NCBI RefSeq assembly: GCF_013170825.1
Contig: NZ_CP033365.1
Location: 1,612,001-1,676,000, forward strand
Direction: 5' to 3'
Length of the DNA stretch: 64,000 nucleotides
DNA from: Mesorhizobium sp. NZP2298
GTDB taxonomy: Bacteria; Pseudomonadota; Alphaproteobacteria; Rhizobiales; Rhizobiaceae
Both the position numbers and the translations under genes were made by a program. The notes under the pieces were generated by a model. That model saw only the letters and a program-made list of their open reading frames with translations, had not been told where the DNA came from and did no database searches. Positions 29,186 through 38,296 of the stretch are shown here, in pieces. Position 1 is the first letter of the stretch, and the number at the start of each line of letters is the position of its first letter.

Positions 29186-30712
29186 ATGCAGACAGCAAAG
29201 CGTGAAATTGCTGTATCGATGACGGACATATCGAAGCGGTTCGGCCCGGTGCGGGCGCTGGAAAACGCGAACCTCGAGATCGCGCGCGGCTCGATCCTCG
29301 GCCTTGTCGGCCAGAACGGCGCCGGCAAGTCGACGATCATCAAGGTGCTGGCCGGCATCATCAGGCCGGACAGCGGCACCGTGGTCATCAATGGCGAGAC
29401 CGTGACCTCGCTGTCGCCGGCATCTGTGGAAAAGCTCGGCGTGCATTTCATCCATCAGGACAGGCTGCTGGTGCCGACCGCGACGGTCGGCGAGGCGGTG
29501 TTCCTCGGCCACGAAATCGGCCTCGGCCCGTTCGTCAGCCGCCGCGCCATGGAGCGCAAGGCGGGCGATCTGCTGAAGCGGTTCTTCGGCATGGAATTGC
29601 CGGCGGGAACCCTGGTCAAGGACCTGACCACGGCACAGCAGAAAGTGGTGCAGATCACGCGGGCGCTGGCGCAGAAAGCGTCCGTGCTGGTGCTCGACGA
29701 GCCGACGGCGGCGCTGGTCAAACGCGAGGTGGACAGCCTGTTCGATGTGCTGCGCCGGCTGCGCGACGACGGCATCGCCGTGGTCTTCATCTCCCACTAC
29801 ATGCAGGAAATCGAAAAGCTCTGCGACCGCGTCACCGTGATGCGCAACGGCACCGATGTCGGTACGGTCGACCCGCGTGAGACATCGATCGACGAGATCA
29901 TATCGATGATGATCGCCCGCGATGTCGGCGAGATGTTTCCCAAGCGTTCGGTCACGTTGGGCGCGCCGGTGCTCGAAGTCGCCAATCTGCGGCTCGGCGG
30001 GAGCTTCGAAAACATCGGCTTCAACGTTCGCGCCGGCGAGATCGTCGGCCTCACCGGCCTCCTCGGATCCGGCGCCAAGGAGATCGTGCAGTGCCTGTTC
30101 GGCCTCAAGACCGCCGAGGGCGGCTCGATCAAGGTCGAGGGCAAGCAGCTGTCGCTGTCGACGCCGGTCAAGGCAGTTCGTGACGGCATCGCCATGCTGC
30201 CGGAGGATCGTCGCGCGCACGGCGTGGCGCTCGGCCTGTCGGTACGCGAAAATATTTCGCTGGCGAGCCTGCGCCGCTATTCCAGAAGCGGGCTGGTCAG
30301 CCGCAACAGCGAGAACCAGGCGGTCGACGGACTGATCAGGGAATTGTCGATCAAGACGCCGCATCGCGACGCGCTGGTGCGCGAACTCTCCGGCGGCAAC
30401 CAGCAGAAGGTGGCGATCGCCAAATGGCTGAGCTGCCAGTCGCGGGTCTATGTGCTTGACGAGCCCACGGTGGCTGTCGATGTCGGCGCCAAGGTCGAGA
30501 TCTACAATCTGCTGAACCGCCTGGCGGGCGAGGGCGCGGCGATCCTGCTTCTGTCGTCAGACCTGCTCGAACTGGTCGGCGTCTGCGACCGGGTGCTGGT
30601 CGTCTATCGCGGCCGGCTGGCCGGTACCTTCTCCGGTACGGCGATGAACAGCGATGCGTTGCTCGCGGCCTCGTCGGGCGCGCGCTCCAACGCTGACGGG
30701 GTGGCGGCATGA
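29186..30712 (+). CDS. sugar ABC transporter ATP-binding protein (RbsA type)
   Basis: A 508-residue double ATPase. Domain 1: GQNGAGKST near residue 49, degenerate signature LTTAQQKVVQ near residue 154, VLDEPTAAL near residue 174. Domain 2: LLGSGAKE in place of Walker A, LSGGNQQK near residue 405, VLDEPTVAVDVGA near residue 428. The start at 29186 is preferred to 29150, because the earlier ATG lies inside the hairpin. It is coupled to the first permease by an ATGA overlap. Confidence 0.93.
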   Translation: MQTAKREIAVSMTDISKRFGPVRALENANLEIARGSILGLVGQNGAGKSTIIKVLAGIIRPDSGTVVINGETVTSLSPASVEKLGVHFIHQDRLLVPTATVGEAVFLGHEIGLGPFVSRRAMERKAGDLLKRFFGMELPAGTLVKDLTTAQQKVVQITRALAQKASVLVLDEPTAALVKREVDSLFDVLRRLRDDGIAVVFISHYMQEIEKLCDRVTVMRNGTDVGTVDPRETSIDEIISMMIARDVGEMFPKRSVTLGAPVLEVANLRLGGSFENIGFNVRAGEIVGLTGLLGSGAKEIVQCLFGLKTAEGGSIKVEGKQLSLSTPVKAVRDGIAMLPEDRRAHGVALGLSVRENISLASLRRYSRSGLVSRNSENQAVDGLIRELSIKTPHRDALVRELSGGNQQKVAIAKWLSCQSRVYVLDEPTVAVDVGAKVEIYNLLNRLAGEGAAILLLSSDLLELVGVCDRVLVVYRGRLAGTFSGTAMNSDALLAASSGARSNADGVAA

Positions 30713-31740
30713 GCGCGACAACTGTCCACGCCCAGGCCGGCGTGTCCGACCAAGCCAGCGCCACAGGCAAAAGTGCTGGGCGGCGGTTCGCCACCCTCGT
30801 CGTGCGGCTCGGCGCGATTGCCGCTTTCGCCGCGATCATGGCCTATTTCGTCGTCTTTGCGCCGGGCTTCACCTCGACCTTCAACCTGATCAACGTCGTC
30901 GAGCAGTCGGCGATCCTGGGCGTGCTCGCCTATGGCATGACTTCCGTCATCATCGGCGGCGGCTCCGATGTCACCGAAGGCGGCATCGACCTGTCGATCG
31001 CCGCCAATATGGGGCTGTGCGCCGCCGTCTACGCCACGCTGCTGTCGATGGGCTATGGCGACTTCCTTTCGGTGCTGGCGGCCATCGCCGTCGGCATGGC
31101 GGTCGGCGCGCTGAACGCCCTTGCGGTCGTCGGTCTCGGCATCCTGCCACTGCTGGCGACGCTTGCCGTGCTCAACGTCGCCGCCGGCATGGAACTCACG
31201 CTCACCCAGAACACGGTCGTCGGCGCATCCTCCCCGCTGCTCGGCTTCCTGGTCTCGGGCAGTTTCCTCGGCATCTCCGCGCTTGCCTGGGCGCTGATCG
31301 TCTTCTCCGCGATCATGATCGTGATCGTTCACGGCACCGCCTTCGGGCTTCGGCTCTACGCGGTCGGCGGCCATCCCGAGGCCGCGCGCGCGGCCGGTCT
31401 CAGCGTGCCGTTCTACGTGTCCTTCACCTATGTGCTGAGCGGCTTCTGCGCGGCGGTGGCGAGCGTCCTCACCGTTTCGCGGCTCTCGGCCAGCACGCCC
31501 GGTTCCGGCGAACTGCTTTTGTCGGTGCTGGCGGCGGCGCTGCTCGGCACCGTCTTTTCCCGCCGCTTCGTGCCGACCATGGGCGGCACGCTGCTCAGCG
31601 TGCTGTTCATCGGCCTGCTCGCCAACGGCTTCCAGTTGCTCAACGTCTCGAGCTACTGGGTCAACGGCGTGCAGGGAGCGCTGATCCTGCTGGTGGTGGC
31701 CATCACATCCTTTGCCCGCGGCTCGGAGGGTTCACGATGA
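30709..31740 (+). CDS. sugar ABC transporter permease 1
   Basis: A 343-residue BPD_transp_2 permease with about nine hydrophobic segments after a polar N-terminus of about 25 residues. VTEGGIDLSIAANMG near residue 86 corresponds to the family GGIDLSVG block and YAVGGHPEAARAAG near residue 220 is the second conserved block. It overlaps the ATPase before it and the second permease after it by four bases each. The two permeases differ, which implies a heterodimeric channel. Confidence 0.93.
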   Translation: MSATTVHAQAGVSDQASATGKSAGRRFATLVVRLGAIAAFAAIMAYFVVFAPGFTSTFNLINVVEQSAILGVLAYGMTSVIIGGGSDVTEGGIDLSIAANMGLCAAVYATLLSMGYGDFLSVLAAIAVGMAVGALNALAVVGLGILPLLATLAVLNVAAGMELTLTQNTVVGASSPLLGFLVSGSFLGISALAWALIVFSAIMIVIVHGTAFGLRLYAVGGHPEAARAAGLSVPFYVSFTYVLSGFCAAVASVLTVSRLSASTPGSGELLLSVLAAALLGTVFSRRFVPTMGGTLLSVLFIGLLANGFQLLNVSSYWVNGVQGALILLVVAITSFARGSEGSR

Positions 31741-32720
31741 GCGTCTCGGCCAACGACAGTCCCAAGATGAGCCTGCGCGCCTTCCTTGCCAAATACAGCG
31801 TGCTCATTGCTTTTGCTGCAATCGTCATCTTCTTCGCGATGGCGAGCCCGACCTTCCTGACACCGGCCAACCTCTTCAACGTGCTGGTCAACAATGTCGT
31901 CATGCTGGCGATCGTGGCGCTCGGGCTCACGATCGTCATATCGTCCGGCGGCATCGATCTTTCCGTCGGCGTGTCCGTCGACATGGCCAGCATGGTCTTC
32001 GTCATGCTGCTCGCCGCCGGCTATAGTGGCGTGGTCGGCGTCGGTGGCGGCCTGGGTGCTGCCCTGGTCGTCGGCATCCTCAACGCCATCCTCATCACCT
32101 GGCTCAACATCAGCCCGTTCTTGGCAACGCTTGGCGTGCTGTTCATAGGCCAGAGCACACAGCAGCTCGCCACCAGCGGCGGCCAGCCGATCTACCTCAC
32201 CAGCGGCTATGCCGGCGACCAGTTCAACGCCATTGCCCGCACCGCTCTGTTCGGCGTGCCGACACCGGTGATTGTGCTGATCGTCTCGGCCATCGCGGTT
32301 CACGTCCTGCTGCACCGCTCTGTCTTCGGCCGCTATGTGCAGGCGATGGGCGCGCAGCCGGGCGTAGCCTGGTATTCCGGCATCCGCGTGCCGCGCGAAT
32401 TGTCGATGGTGCATGTGCTGTGCGCGCTGCTGGCGGGCGTCACCGGCATCCTGCTGTCGGCAACGGTCAAGTCCTACGTGCCGCTGTCCGGCAACGCCTT
32501 CCTGCTCGACGCCATCGGCGCCACCTTCATCGGCACGACGCTCAGCCGCGAGCGCAAGCCCTCGGTGATCGGCACGCTGCTCGGTGTCCTGCTGCTTGCC
32601 ATCGTCAAGAACGGGCTGCTCCTCGTTGGCTGGAATTTCTACTGGCAGCAGGTCGGCATCGGCGTGCTGGTCTTCCTGGTGCTCGCCGTGAGCTTCGGCC
32701 TGCGCCGCGCCACCCATTGA
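31737..32720 (+). CDS. sugar ABC transporter permease 2
   Basis: A 327-residue permease of the same class. [18 protein letters not shown] near residue 68 and VQAMGAQPGVAWYSG near residue 200 are the family blocks. The ATG overlaps the stop of permease 1; a longer upstream frame is the shadow of the other permease and ATPase genes. It completes the importer encoded from 28113 and is followed after about 30 bases by the PfkB kinase. Confidence 0.93.
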   Translation: MSVSANDSPKMSLRAFLAKYSVLIAFAAIVIFFAMASPTFLTPANLFNVLVNNVVMLAIVALGLTIVISSGGIDLSVGVSVDMASMVFVMLLAAGYSGVVGVGGGLGAALVVGILNAILITWLNISPFLATLGVLFIGQSTQQLATSGGQPIYLTSGYAGDQFNAIARTALFGVPTPVIVLIVSAIAVHVLLHRSVFGRYVQAMGAQPGVAWYSGIRVPRELSMVHVLCALLAGVTGILLSATVKSYVPLSGNAFLLDAIGATFIGTTLSRERKPSVIGTLLGVLLLAIVKNGLLLVGWNFYWQQVGIGVLVFLVLAVSFGLRRATH

Positions 32721-32754
32721 GTTCGACCACATGAGTTCGAAAGGTCAGCCAACC

Positions 32755-33720
32755 ATGCCACAATTCGACGTCAGCTCGATCGGCTTCTACGTCCTCGACA
32801 TCCTGGGGCGGCCGGTGTCGCGCATCCCCGAAGGCGGCCGCGCCGACTATATCGAGGAGATCCGCATGACAGTCGCCGGCACGGCCGGCGCGACCGGCAT
32901 GGACTGCGCCATCCTCGGGCTGAAAACGCGGGCCGTTACCACGCTCGGCACCGACGATATGGGCGACTGGTTCCTCGCCAAGCTGAAGAAATATGGCCTG
33001 GAGTGCGGCCTGGTGCGCCGCGACGGCAGCGTCCAGACTTCCTCCACCATTCTGCCGGTGCGGCCAAATGGCGAGCGTCCGGCATTGCATGTGCCGGGGA
33101 CGGCCGCCGTGTTCGAGGTCGCAGACGCCGATCTCGACGCCGCGCTTGACGCCACGGTCGTCCATGTAGGCGGCACCGGGCTGTTGAAGCGTTTTGACGG
33201 GGCGCCGACGGTCAAGCTGTTGAAACGCGCCAAGGAACTTGGCCGCATCACAACCTTCGATCTGATCCAGGCGACGCCGGAAACCTGGAAGCTGGTCGAG
33301 CCGTGTCTGCCCTATATCGACTATTTCGTGCCGAGCATCGACGAGGCAGGCGAGATGGCGCACGACCGGGATCCGGCCCGCGTTGCCGCCTTCTTCAAGG
33401 CGAGGGGCGTGAAAAACTGCATCCTGACCCTCGGCGCCGATGGCGTGCATGTCTCGCCGCAGCATGGCGAGGATTTCCACCTGCCGGCCTTCGACGTCGA
33501 GGTCTTCGACACCACGGGCTGCGGTGACTCCTTCACCGCCGGCATCATCGTCGGAATCGTCAAGGGCTGGGACCTCAAACAGTCGGCGCGGTTCGCAACC
33601 GCCGTCGCCGCCAAGGTGGCGATGGGGCTCGGCTCCGACGGCAAACTCGTTTCATTCGACGACACGGTGGCGGCGATGAATTCGCTCCCTGTCAAGACAT
33701 CAAAGGTGCAAGCAGCATGA
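32755..33720 (+). CDS. PfkB-family carbohydrate kinase
   Basis: A 321-residue ribokinase-like kinase (329 if the ATG at 32731 is used; 32755 has the better placed AAAGG site). GTAGATGMDCAILGLK and VTTLGTDDMGDWF in the first third match the PfkB family 1 region; the anion hole and catalytic base are in DTTGCGDSFTAGI near residue 247. It phosphorylates a sugar or sugar acid with ATP. In this operon it may make the phosphate ester cleaved by the class II aldolase at 27390. It overlaps the following SDR gene by four bases. Confidence 0.9.
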   Translation: MPQFDVSSIGFYVLDILGRPVSRIPEGGRADYIEEIRMTVAGTAGATGMDCAILGLKTRAVTTLGTDDMGDWFLAKLKKYGLECGLVRRDGSVQTSSTILPVRPNGERPALHVPGTAAVFEVADADLDAALDATVVHVGGTGLLKRFDGAPTVKLLKRAKELGRITTFDLIQATPETWKLVEPCLPYIDYFVPSIDEAGEMAHDRDPARVAAFFKARGVKNCILTLGADGVHVSPQHGEDFHLPAFDVEVFDTTGCGDSFTAGIIVGIVKGWDLKQSARFATAVAAKVAMGLGSDGKLVSFDDTVAAMNSLPVKTSKVQAA

Positions 33721-34484
33721 CCATTCTTCCTGAGGCCAAGGGCAAAACGGCTCTCGTCACCGGCGCCAGCCGCGGTATCGGCAGGGCGCTCGCCAAGGGG
33801 CTCGCCGACGCGGGCTTCGACGTCGCCGTCACCGACCTGCCGTCGCAGGCGGCGGAGCTTGCCGCAACCAAGGCCGAGATCGAGGCGGCCGGCCGCAAGG
33901 CCTATGTCTACACAATGGATGTCAGCAGGAAGCACGAGATCGAGGCGACGGCACAGGCGCTGCTTGAGGCGGCTGGCAGCATCGACGTGCTGGTCAACAA
34001 TGCCGGCATCCTGAAACCCAGCCTGCTCCAGGATCTCGACGAGGCCAGTTGGGACGCGCATTTCGACATCAATGCCAAGGGCGTGCTGATGATGTGCCAG
34101 GCCGTGCTGCCGCATATGCGCGCCAGGAGATCGGGCAGGGTGATCAACATCGCCTCGATCGCCGGCCGCCAGGGCGTGCCGACGCAGGGTCATTACGCGG
34201 CGACCAAATCGGTGGTGATCACGCTCACCCGCGTGCTGGCGCAGGAAGTCGGCATGGACGGCGTCACCGTCAATGCCATCTGCCCCGGCATCATCCTGAC
34301 CGAGATGGGCAAGAACAACCTCGGCAGCGAGGCGGCGATCCGCCATTGGGAAGATGTCGCGGCGCTGAAGCGCCTCGGCGCACCGGAAGACGTCGTCGGG
34401 CCGGTGCTGTTCTTCGCCTCGGATCTGTCGGCCTTCGTCACCGGCCAGTCGCTCAACGTCGACGGCGGCATCTACTACCACTGA
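33717..34484 (+). CDS. SDR-family oxidoreductase
   Basis: A 255-residue classical SDR. TGASRGIG near residue 16, NNAG near residue 93, catalytic Ser in IASIAG near residue 145 and YAATKS near residue 160, with the C-terminal VDGGIYYH. It is the last gene of the GntR operon and translationally coupled to the kinase. It is a second dehydrogenase besides the one at 26586, so the pathway may use two oxidation/reduction steps, or act on two stereoisomers. Confidence 0.9.
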   Translation: MTILPEAKGKTALVTGASRGIGRALAKGLADAGFDVAVTDLPSQAAELAATKAEIEAAGRKAYVYTMDVSRKHEIEATAQALLEAAGSIDVLVNNAGILKPSLLQDLDEASWDAHFDINAKGVLMMCQAVLPHMRARRSGRVINIASIAGRQGVPTQGHYAATKSVVITLTRVLAQEVGMDGVTVNAICPGIILTEMGKNNLGSEAAIRHWEDVAALKRLGAPEDVVGPVLFFASDLSAFVTGQSLNVDGGIYYH

Positions 34485-34798
34485 CGGGCCGCCGCGGGCT
34501 TGCACAATCGCGACGTCCACGTCTGGCGTTGAAGATACGACACGAGAGGATCCGTCCAAGCGGCGAAAGCGGTGATCCAGAGACTGGATGTCGCCCCGGC
34601 AGCTGACGCGCGTTGCCGGGGGAGAGGGTTCTGTGGCAAACTTTCAGTAAGTGGACCGTGGCATGGAACGCTCCGCGGCATTGGAGGTGCGAGCAATGTT
34701 CAAGGGTCGCGCCAGGGGTCAGGGGATTCGTGCCAAATCCCAATTTCCTGCCCAAGGATCATCGCGTCGCGGAACGCGTCCGGCCAGCGCGTGATCGA
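34485..34798. other. intergenic stretch between convergent operons
   Basis: No supported gene and no clear terminator. Small frames on both strands lack ribosome sites and recognisable domains. The two flanking operons converge here. Confidence 0.5.
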
Positions 34799-35488
34799 CT
34801 ATCTGACCAGAAGGTTGAAGGGCGCCTCGCCCTCCCATGAAAAGGAACCTTCGGGCTGCCTGATAAGCTCGGGAAAATGACCGGGCACGATGCGATCGGC
34901 CGTTGCAAGAATGTGCTTTATGGTGGCTGTGCCTGCTTCCAGCGTGTCGAAGGCCATGTCGCATCGCGCCAGGATCGCCTCCTTTATATATTTGATGGCG
35001 TCGCCGGCGATGATGACTCGGCCCTTTTCCGCACTCTCGAAGCGCAGCGCATAGCTGCCGGGTGTGTGGCCGGGCGCCGGGAAATAGGAGATGCCGGGTT
35101 CCAGTTCGCCCTCGCCATCGATCAGGTCGACCTGGCCGCGCGACAACTGGTCGAGAATGCCCCAGGGAACCAGCAGATCATCGGGATGCGGGTTGGCTGC
35201 GTAGTTCCACTCGGTCCGGCTGACGACGATCCGCGCGTTGCGAAACAGATCGATGTTGTGCGCGTGATCGAAATGCAGATGCGACAGGAAGACGGTCTTT
35301 ATGTCGGACGGCTCGAGGCCACGTTCGCGCAACTTCTTCAGCAGGCCGAGTCGGGAAATGTAGCCACCGGTATCGAAGAGGATCGGACCGCGCCCGCCAT
35401 GGATCAGCGTGACATTCGACATCCCCAGGAAATCGTCTTTCAGGCGCAGATTGTTCCCGGCAACGACGATCTCGTAGGACGGGTTCAA
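34799..35488 (-). CDS. MBL-fold lactonase-like hydrolase (AHL lactonase family)
   Basis: A 229-residue cytoplasmic metallo-hydrolase. The metal site is HLHFDHAHN near residue 91, PGHTPGSYAL near residue 146 and IAGDAIKY near residue 166, with the final His in VPGHFPE. The layout is that of the N-acyl-homoserine lactonase family, but neighbours point to lactone opening in catabolism more than to quorum quenching. The start is TTG at 35488, which overlaps the stop of the GntR gene (TTGA) and has AGGAAAGG upstream. It is the third gene of the leftward operon from 37306. Confidence 0.85.
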   Translation of the reverse strand: MNPSYEIVVAGNNLRLKDDFLGMSNVTLIHGGRGPILFDTGGYISRLGLLKKLRERGLEPSDIKTVFLSHLHFDHAHNIDLFRNARIVVSRTEWNYAANPHPDDLLVPWGILDQLSRGQVDLIDGEGELEPGISYFPAPGHTPGSYALRFESAEKGRVIIAGDAIKYIKEAILARCDMAFDTLEAGTATIKHILATADRIVPGHFPELIRQPEGSFSWEGEAPFNLLVR

Positions 35489-36186
35489 GAGGCTTGCCTT
35501 TCCTCTACCCAGCGCAATGTCTCGGGCAAGGTATTCCAGCCGCCATGCGCCCGCTTGTAGGCTTCGAGCGCGGGCTGCATGTGATCGACCGACAGGCTGA
35601 TGAAACCCTCCCGGTCACCGGTGCGCAACATATCGATCATGCGGCCATGCTCTTCACGCGCAAGCTTCAGGAGAACCGGGTCGCCGATGCCATAGCAACG
35701 GATGCCGAGGGTTTCCACCCAGACGCGGTCGATCAGGCCGGCCAGACAGACATTGCCGCATGCCGCCCAGATGCGGCGATGGAACTTGTTATTGAGCGTG
35801 CAGACCTTCTGAAGTTCGCCACTCTCGTGCGCGGCGCAATAGTCGCGATGGATGGCCTCGAGGTCGGCGATCAACTCCCTGCTGGCGGGCAGGGGAATGC
35901 GCCGTGCGGCTTCGGTCTGCAGCAGCGCCCGGGTCTCGTAGATCTGCTCGACCTCTTCGACGGAAAAATCGCGTACCGTCACGCCCTTGTTGGGGCGGCG
36001 CGAGACAAGCCCCATCTGCTCGAGATCAGCCATGGCGGAACGCACGATGTGCCGGGAGACGTCGAACTGAGCGGTGATGTCTTCCTCAATCAGGCGTTCG
36101 CGTGGCCTGAGTCGGCCAAAGATGATCTTCTGCTTGATGAAATCGACGATCTGAGCCACATGCTGGCTGTTCTTGTTCTGGGCCAA
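35485..36186 (-). CDS. GntR-family regulator with FCD domain
   Basis: A 233-residue regulator. Residues about 5-75 hold the GntR winged helix (ERLIEEDITAQFDVSRHIVRS, then RPNKGVTVRDF); residues about 80-215 are an all-helical FCD ligand domain with NNKFHRRIW and EEHGRMIDML, which carry the metal-binding histidines of the family. TTG at 36186 is chosen because GGAG lies eight bases upstream and the gene then starts just after the stop of the oxidoreductase; ATGs at 36231 and 36222 would overlap it. It is the likely reader of the NACAAnnTTGTN dyads at 37353-37376 and 49112-49123. Confidence 0.85.
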   Translation of the reverse strand: MAQNKNSQHVAQIVDFIKQKIIFGRLRPRERLIEEDITAQFDVSRHIVRSAMADLEQMGLVSRRPNKGVTVRDFSVEEVEQIYETRALLQTEAARRIPLPASRELIADLEAIHRDYCAAHESGELQKVCTLNNKFHRRIWAACGNVCLAGLIDRVWVETLGIRCYGIGDPVLLKLAREEHGRMIDMLRTGDREGFISLSVDHMQPALEAYKRAHGGWNTLPETLRWVEERQAS

Positions 36187-36190
36187 AATC

Positions 36191-37306
36191 TCAACTCCGT
36201 TCCAATAGTTTTCCGACAGCATACTCGGCAAGCGCGAGCGCGGATGTCAGACCGGGTGATTCTATCCCGAAAAAATTCACTAGCCCCGGGATTCCATGGT
36301 CAAGTGGGCCTTCGACCAGAAAATCCGCGCTCGGCGCGCCAGGGCCGCTGATCTTGGGCCTGACACCGCAGTGCGTACAATTGAGTTCCCTGTTCATGAC
36401 CCCAGGCCAGTATGATCGCACGAGGGTGTAGAACTCCTCTGCAACCTGTGCATCAGGTATATAGTCGATTTCATCAATCCAATGAAGATCGGGACCGAGG
36501 CGCATCCGGCCGGAGAGATCCAGAGTCAGATGAATACCGAGACCGCCCTCCACCGGCACGGGGTAGATGAGGCGAGAAAAGGGTGTCGCTCCCGAAACCG
36601 AAACGTAATTTCCTCTCGCCAGGAAGCGGCGAGGGATTCGGCCCGGTGGATGGTTCTCGATGCTGCCGGCGACCGCCTGGGCTCCGAGCCCCGCGCAATT
36701 GATCAGATTTCTGCAGCTTATCGATATGGCATTGGCACCGTTTTCGCCGGCTGCTTGAACGTCGAATCCATCGGCTCGCTGTCTCGCGGCATTCACCCGC
36801 GTGCGCAGAACACATTGGGCGCCATGGGCCTCGGCGTCGCCTTGCAAGGCGAGCATGAATGCATGGCTGTCGATGATACCGGTCGAGGGCGAGTGAAGCG
36901 CGGCCAGGCATTCGAGTTCCGGCTCCATGCGCCGGGCTTCAACACCATCGAGAGCGATCAGATCAAGAACGCCGTTTTCGGCTGCCCGCTTCGCCAGGGC
37001 TTCGAGTGTTTTTATCTGCGCGGGGGTGGTGGCGACGATCAGCTTGCCGAGCCGGCTCACCGGAACCCCGCGGCGCTCGCAATAGTCGTAGAGCATCCGC
37101 CGTCCGGCGACGCATAGCCGCGCCTTCAAGCTTCCGGACGGATAGTAGATCCCGGCGTGGACGACCTCCGAATTGCGCGACGAGGTGTGTGTGCCGATGG
37201 CATTTTCCTCTTCGAGCACAAGAACTTCCTGGCCATGCAGCGCCAGTTGCCGCGCGACCGCGAGGCCGATGACGCCAGCTCCGACGACGATCGTTTCGAT
37301 ATCCAA
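36191..37306 (-). CDS. FAD-dependent oxidoreductase (L-2-hydroxyglutarate oxidase LhgO-like)
   Basis: A 371-residue DAO-fold flavoprotein. The Rossmann motif is VVGAGVIGLAVARQLA at residues 7-22, followed by EEENAIGTHTSSRNSEVVHAG, which is typical of LhgO/L-2-hydroxyacid oxidases; NCAGLGA near residue 220 and the late FFGIESPGLTSALA complete the FAD site. The TTG at 37306 is used because AGAGGTG lies five bases upstream and it gives the standard N-terminus. It probably oxidises a 2-hydroxy acid made by the pathway and passes electrons to quinone or ETF. It is divergent from the alpha/beta hydrolase gene. Confidence 0.87.
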   Translation of the reverse strand: MDIETIVVGAGVIGLAVARQLALHGQEVLVLEEENAIGTHTSSRNSEVVHAGIYYPSGSLKARLCVAGRRMLYDYCERRGVPVSRLGKLIVATTPAQIKTLEALAKRAAENGVLDLIALDGVEARRMEPELECLAALHSPSTGIIDSHAFMLALQGDAEAHGAQCVLRTRVNAARQRADGFDVQAAGENGANAISISCRNLINCAGLGAQAVAGSIENHPPGRIPRRFLARGNYVSVSGATPFSRLIYPVPVEGGLGIHLTLDLSGRMRLGPDLHWIDEIDYIPDAQVAEEFYTLVRSYWPGVMNRELNCTHCGVRPKISGPGAPSADFLVEGPLDHGIPGLVNFFGIESPGLTSALALAEYAVGKLLERS

Positions 37307-37352
37307 TCCAACACCTCTTTTCCGCAATTGGCCATATGTCGGCAAAATCTGC

Positions 37353-37376
37353 AACAAGATTGTTGACAAAATTGTC
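37353..37376. promoter_or_regulatory. two tandem dyads, likely FCD-GntR operators
   Basis: AACAAGATTGTT (37353-37364) is followed directly by GACAAAATTGTC (37365-37376). Each is a 12-base dyad of the form NACAAnnTTGTN. They lie between the divergent oxidoreductase and hydrolase genes. A third copy is at 49112-49123. Confidence 0.7.
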
Positions 37377-37432
37377 GCCGTGCAATCTCATGATGGCGAG
37401 GAATGCGTTTGCGCAAGAGTGGGGAGGGCGTT

Positions 37433-38278
37433 TTGGAGCGGCTGCTCGTCAACGGGATTTCCGTTCACGTCGAGGAGATCGGACCTGTCGGTGCGCCGGC
37501 GGTGCTGATGAGCAACAGCCTTGCGGCGGACACCTCGATGTGGGCCGCGCAAGCTCAGCAGTTGGCGCAGAACTACCGTGTCATCCGCTTCGACGCCCGG
37601 GGACACGGGCGGACGGAAGCTACGGCGGACGACTATTCTCTCGATCTTCTGGTCGATGACGTCCTCTCGCTTCTGGATGCGATGGACATCGAAAAAGTGC
37701 ATTTCGTCGGACTTTCGCTGGGCGGAATGATCGGACAGCTTCTCGCCGTGCGCGCGCCCCATCGGCTGTCCAGTCTGGTCCTGTGTGCGACGTTTGCCTC
37801 GACCTCGATCGAGATGTGGGACGAGCGCGTCAAGCTTGCGCGCAAAGAGGGCGTCGAACCCCTGATCGAACCGACCCTCACGCGCTGGTTGACGCCTGGA
37901 TTTCGGGCGGCGCGTCCCGATGTCGTGGACGCGGTGCGCGGCATGATCGGCAAGACTTCGGCAGAAGGATATGCCGGATGTGCTGCCGCAATCCGCGATA
38001 TGGATATTTCCGGTGCCGCCCAGCATATCTCGCTGCCGACGCTTTTGGTCGCCGCGGCCGACGATCCTTCGGCGCCGCCTGAGACGATGGCGCGGCTTCA
38101 TGAACGTATCGAAGGCGCGCGTTTCATCGTTCTGGAGGACGCGGCCCATCTGTTCACGATCGAGCAGCCCGATCGCGTGACCCGCGTCATTGCCGAGTTC
38201 CTTGCCGAAGTTACGGCCGAGCTCGACCCGCAGACAGGCGGATCAGATGCGTCCGCCACACAAACCCGCTTGGGGTGA
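37433..38278 (+). CDS. alpha/beta-hydrolase (3-oxoadipate enol-lactonase-like)
   Basis: A 281-residue cytoplasmic alpha/beta hydrolase. The oxyanion region is MSNSLAADTSMW near residue 30, the nucleophile elbow GLSLGGMIG near residue 97, the acid probably the Asp in AADDPSAPPE near residue 217 and the base the His in EDAAHLFT near residue 244. It resembles enol-lactonase/carboxylactone hydrolases. The TTG start is supported by GGGGAGGG five bases upstream; the ATG at 37403 is an alternative. It is the first gene of the rightward operon and may open a lactone formed by the dehydrogenases. Confidence 0.83.
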   Translation: MERLLVNGISVHVEEIGPVGAPAVLMSNSLAADTSMWAAQAQQLAQNYRVIRFDARGHGRTEATADDYSLDLLVDDVLSLLDAMDIEKVHFVGLSLGGMIGQLLAVRAPHRLSSLVLCATFASTSIEMWDERVKLARKEGVEPLIEPTLTRWLTPGFRAARPDVVDAVRGMIGKTSAEGYAGCAAAIRDMDISGAAQHISLPTLLVAAADDPSAPPETMARLHERIEGARFIVLEDAAHLFTIEQPDRVTRVIAEFLAEVTAELDPQTGGSDASATQTRLG

Positions 38279-38296
38279 CAAACCGGAGGAGAACAA

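Noticed and set aside
34799..35488. Quorum-quenching AHL lactonase as specific function
   Set aside because: The fold and motif fit, but all neighbours are catabolic and no luxI/luxR gene is in view; only the general hydrolase call is kept.
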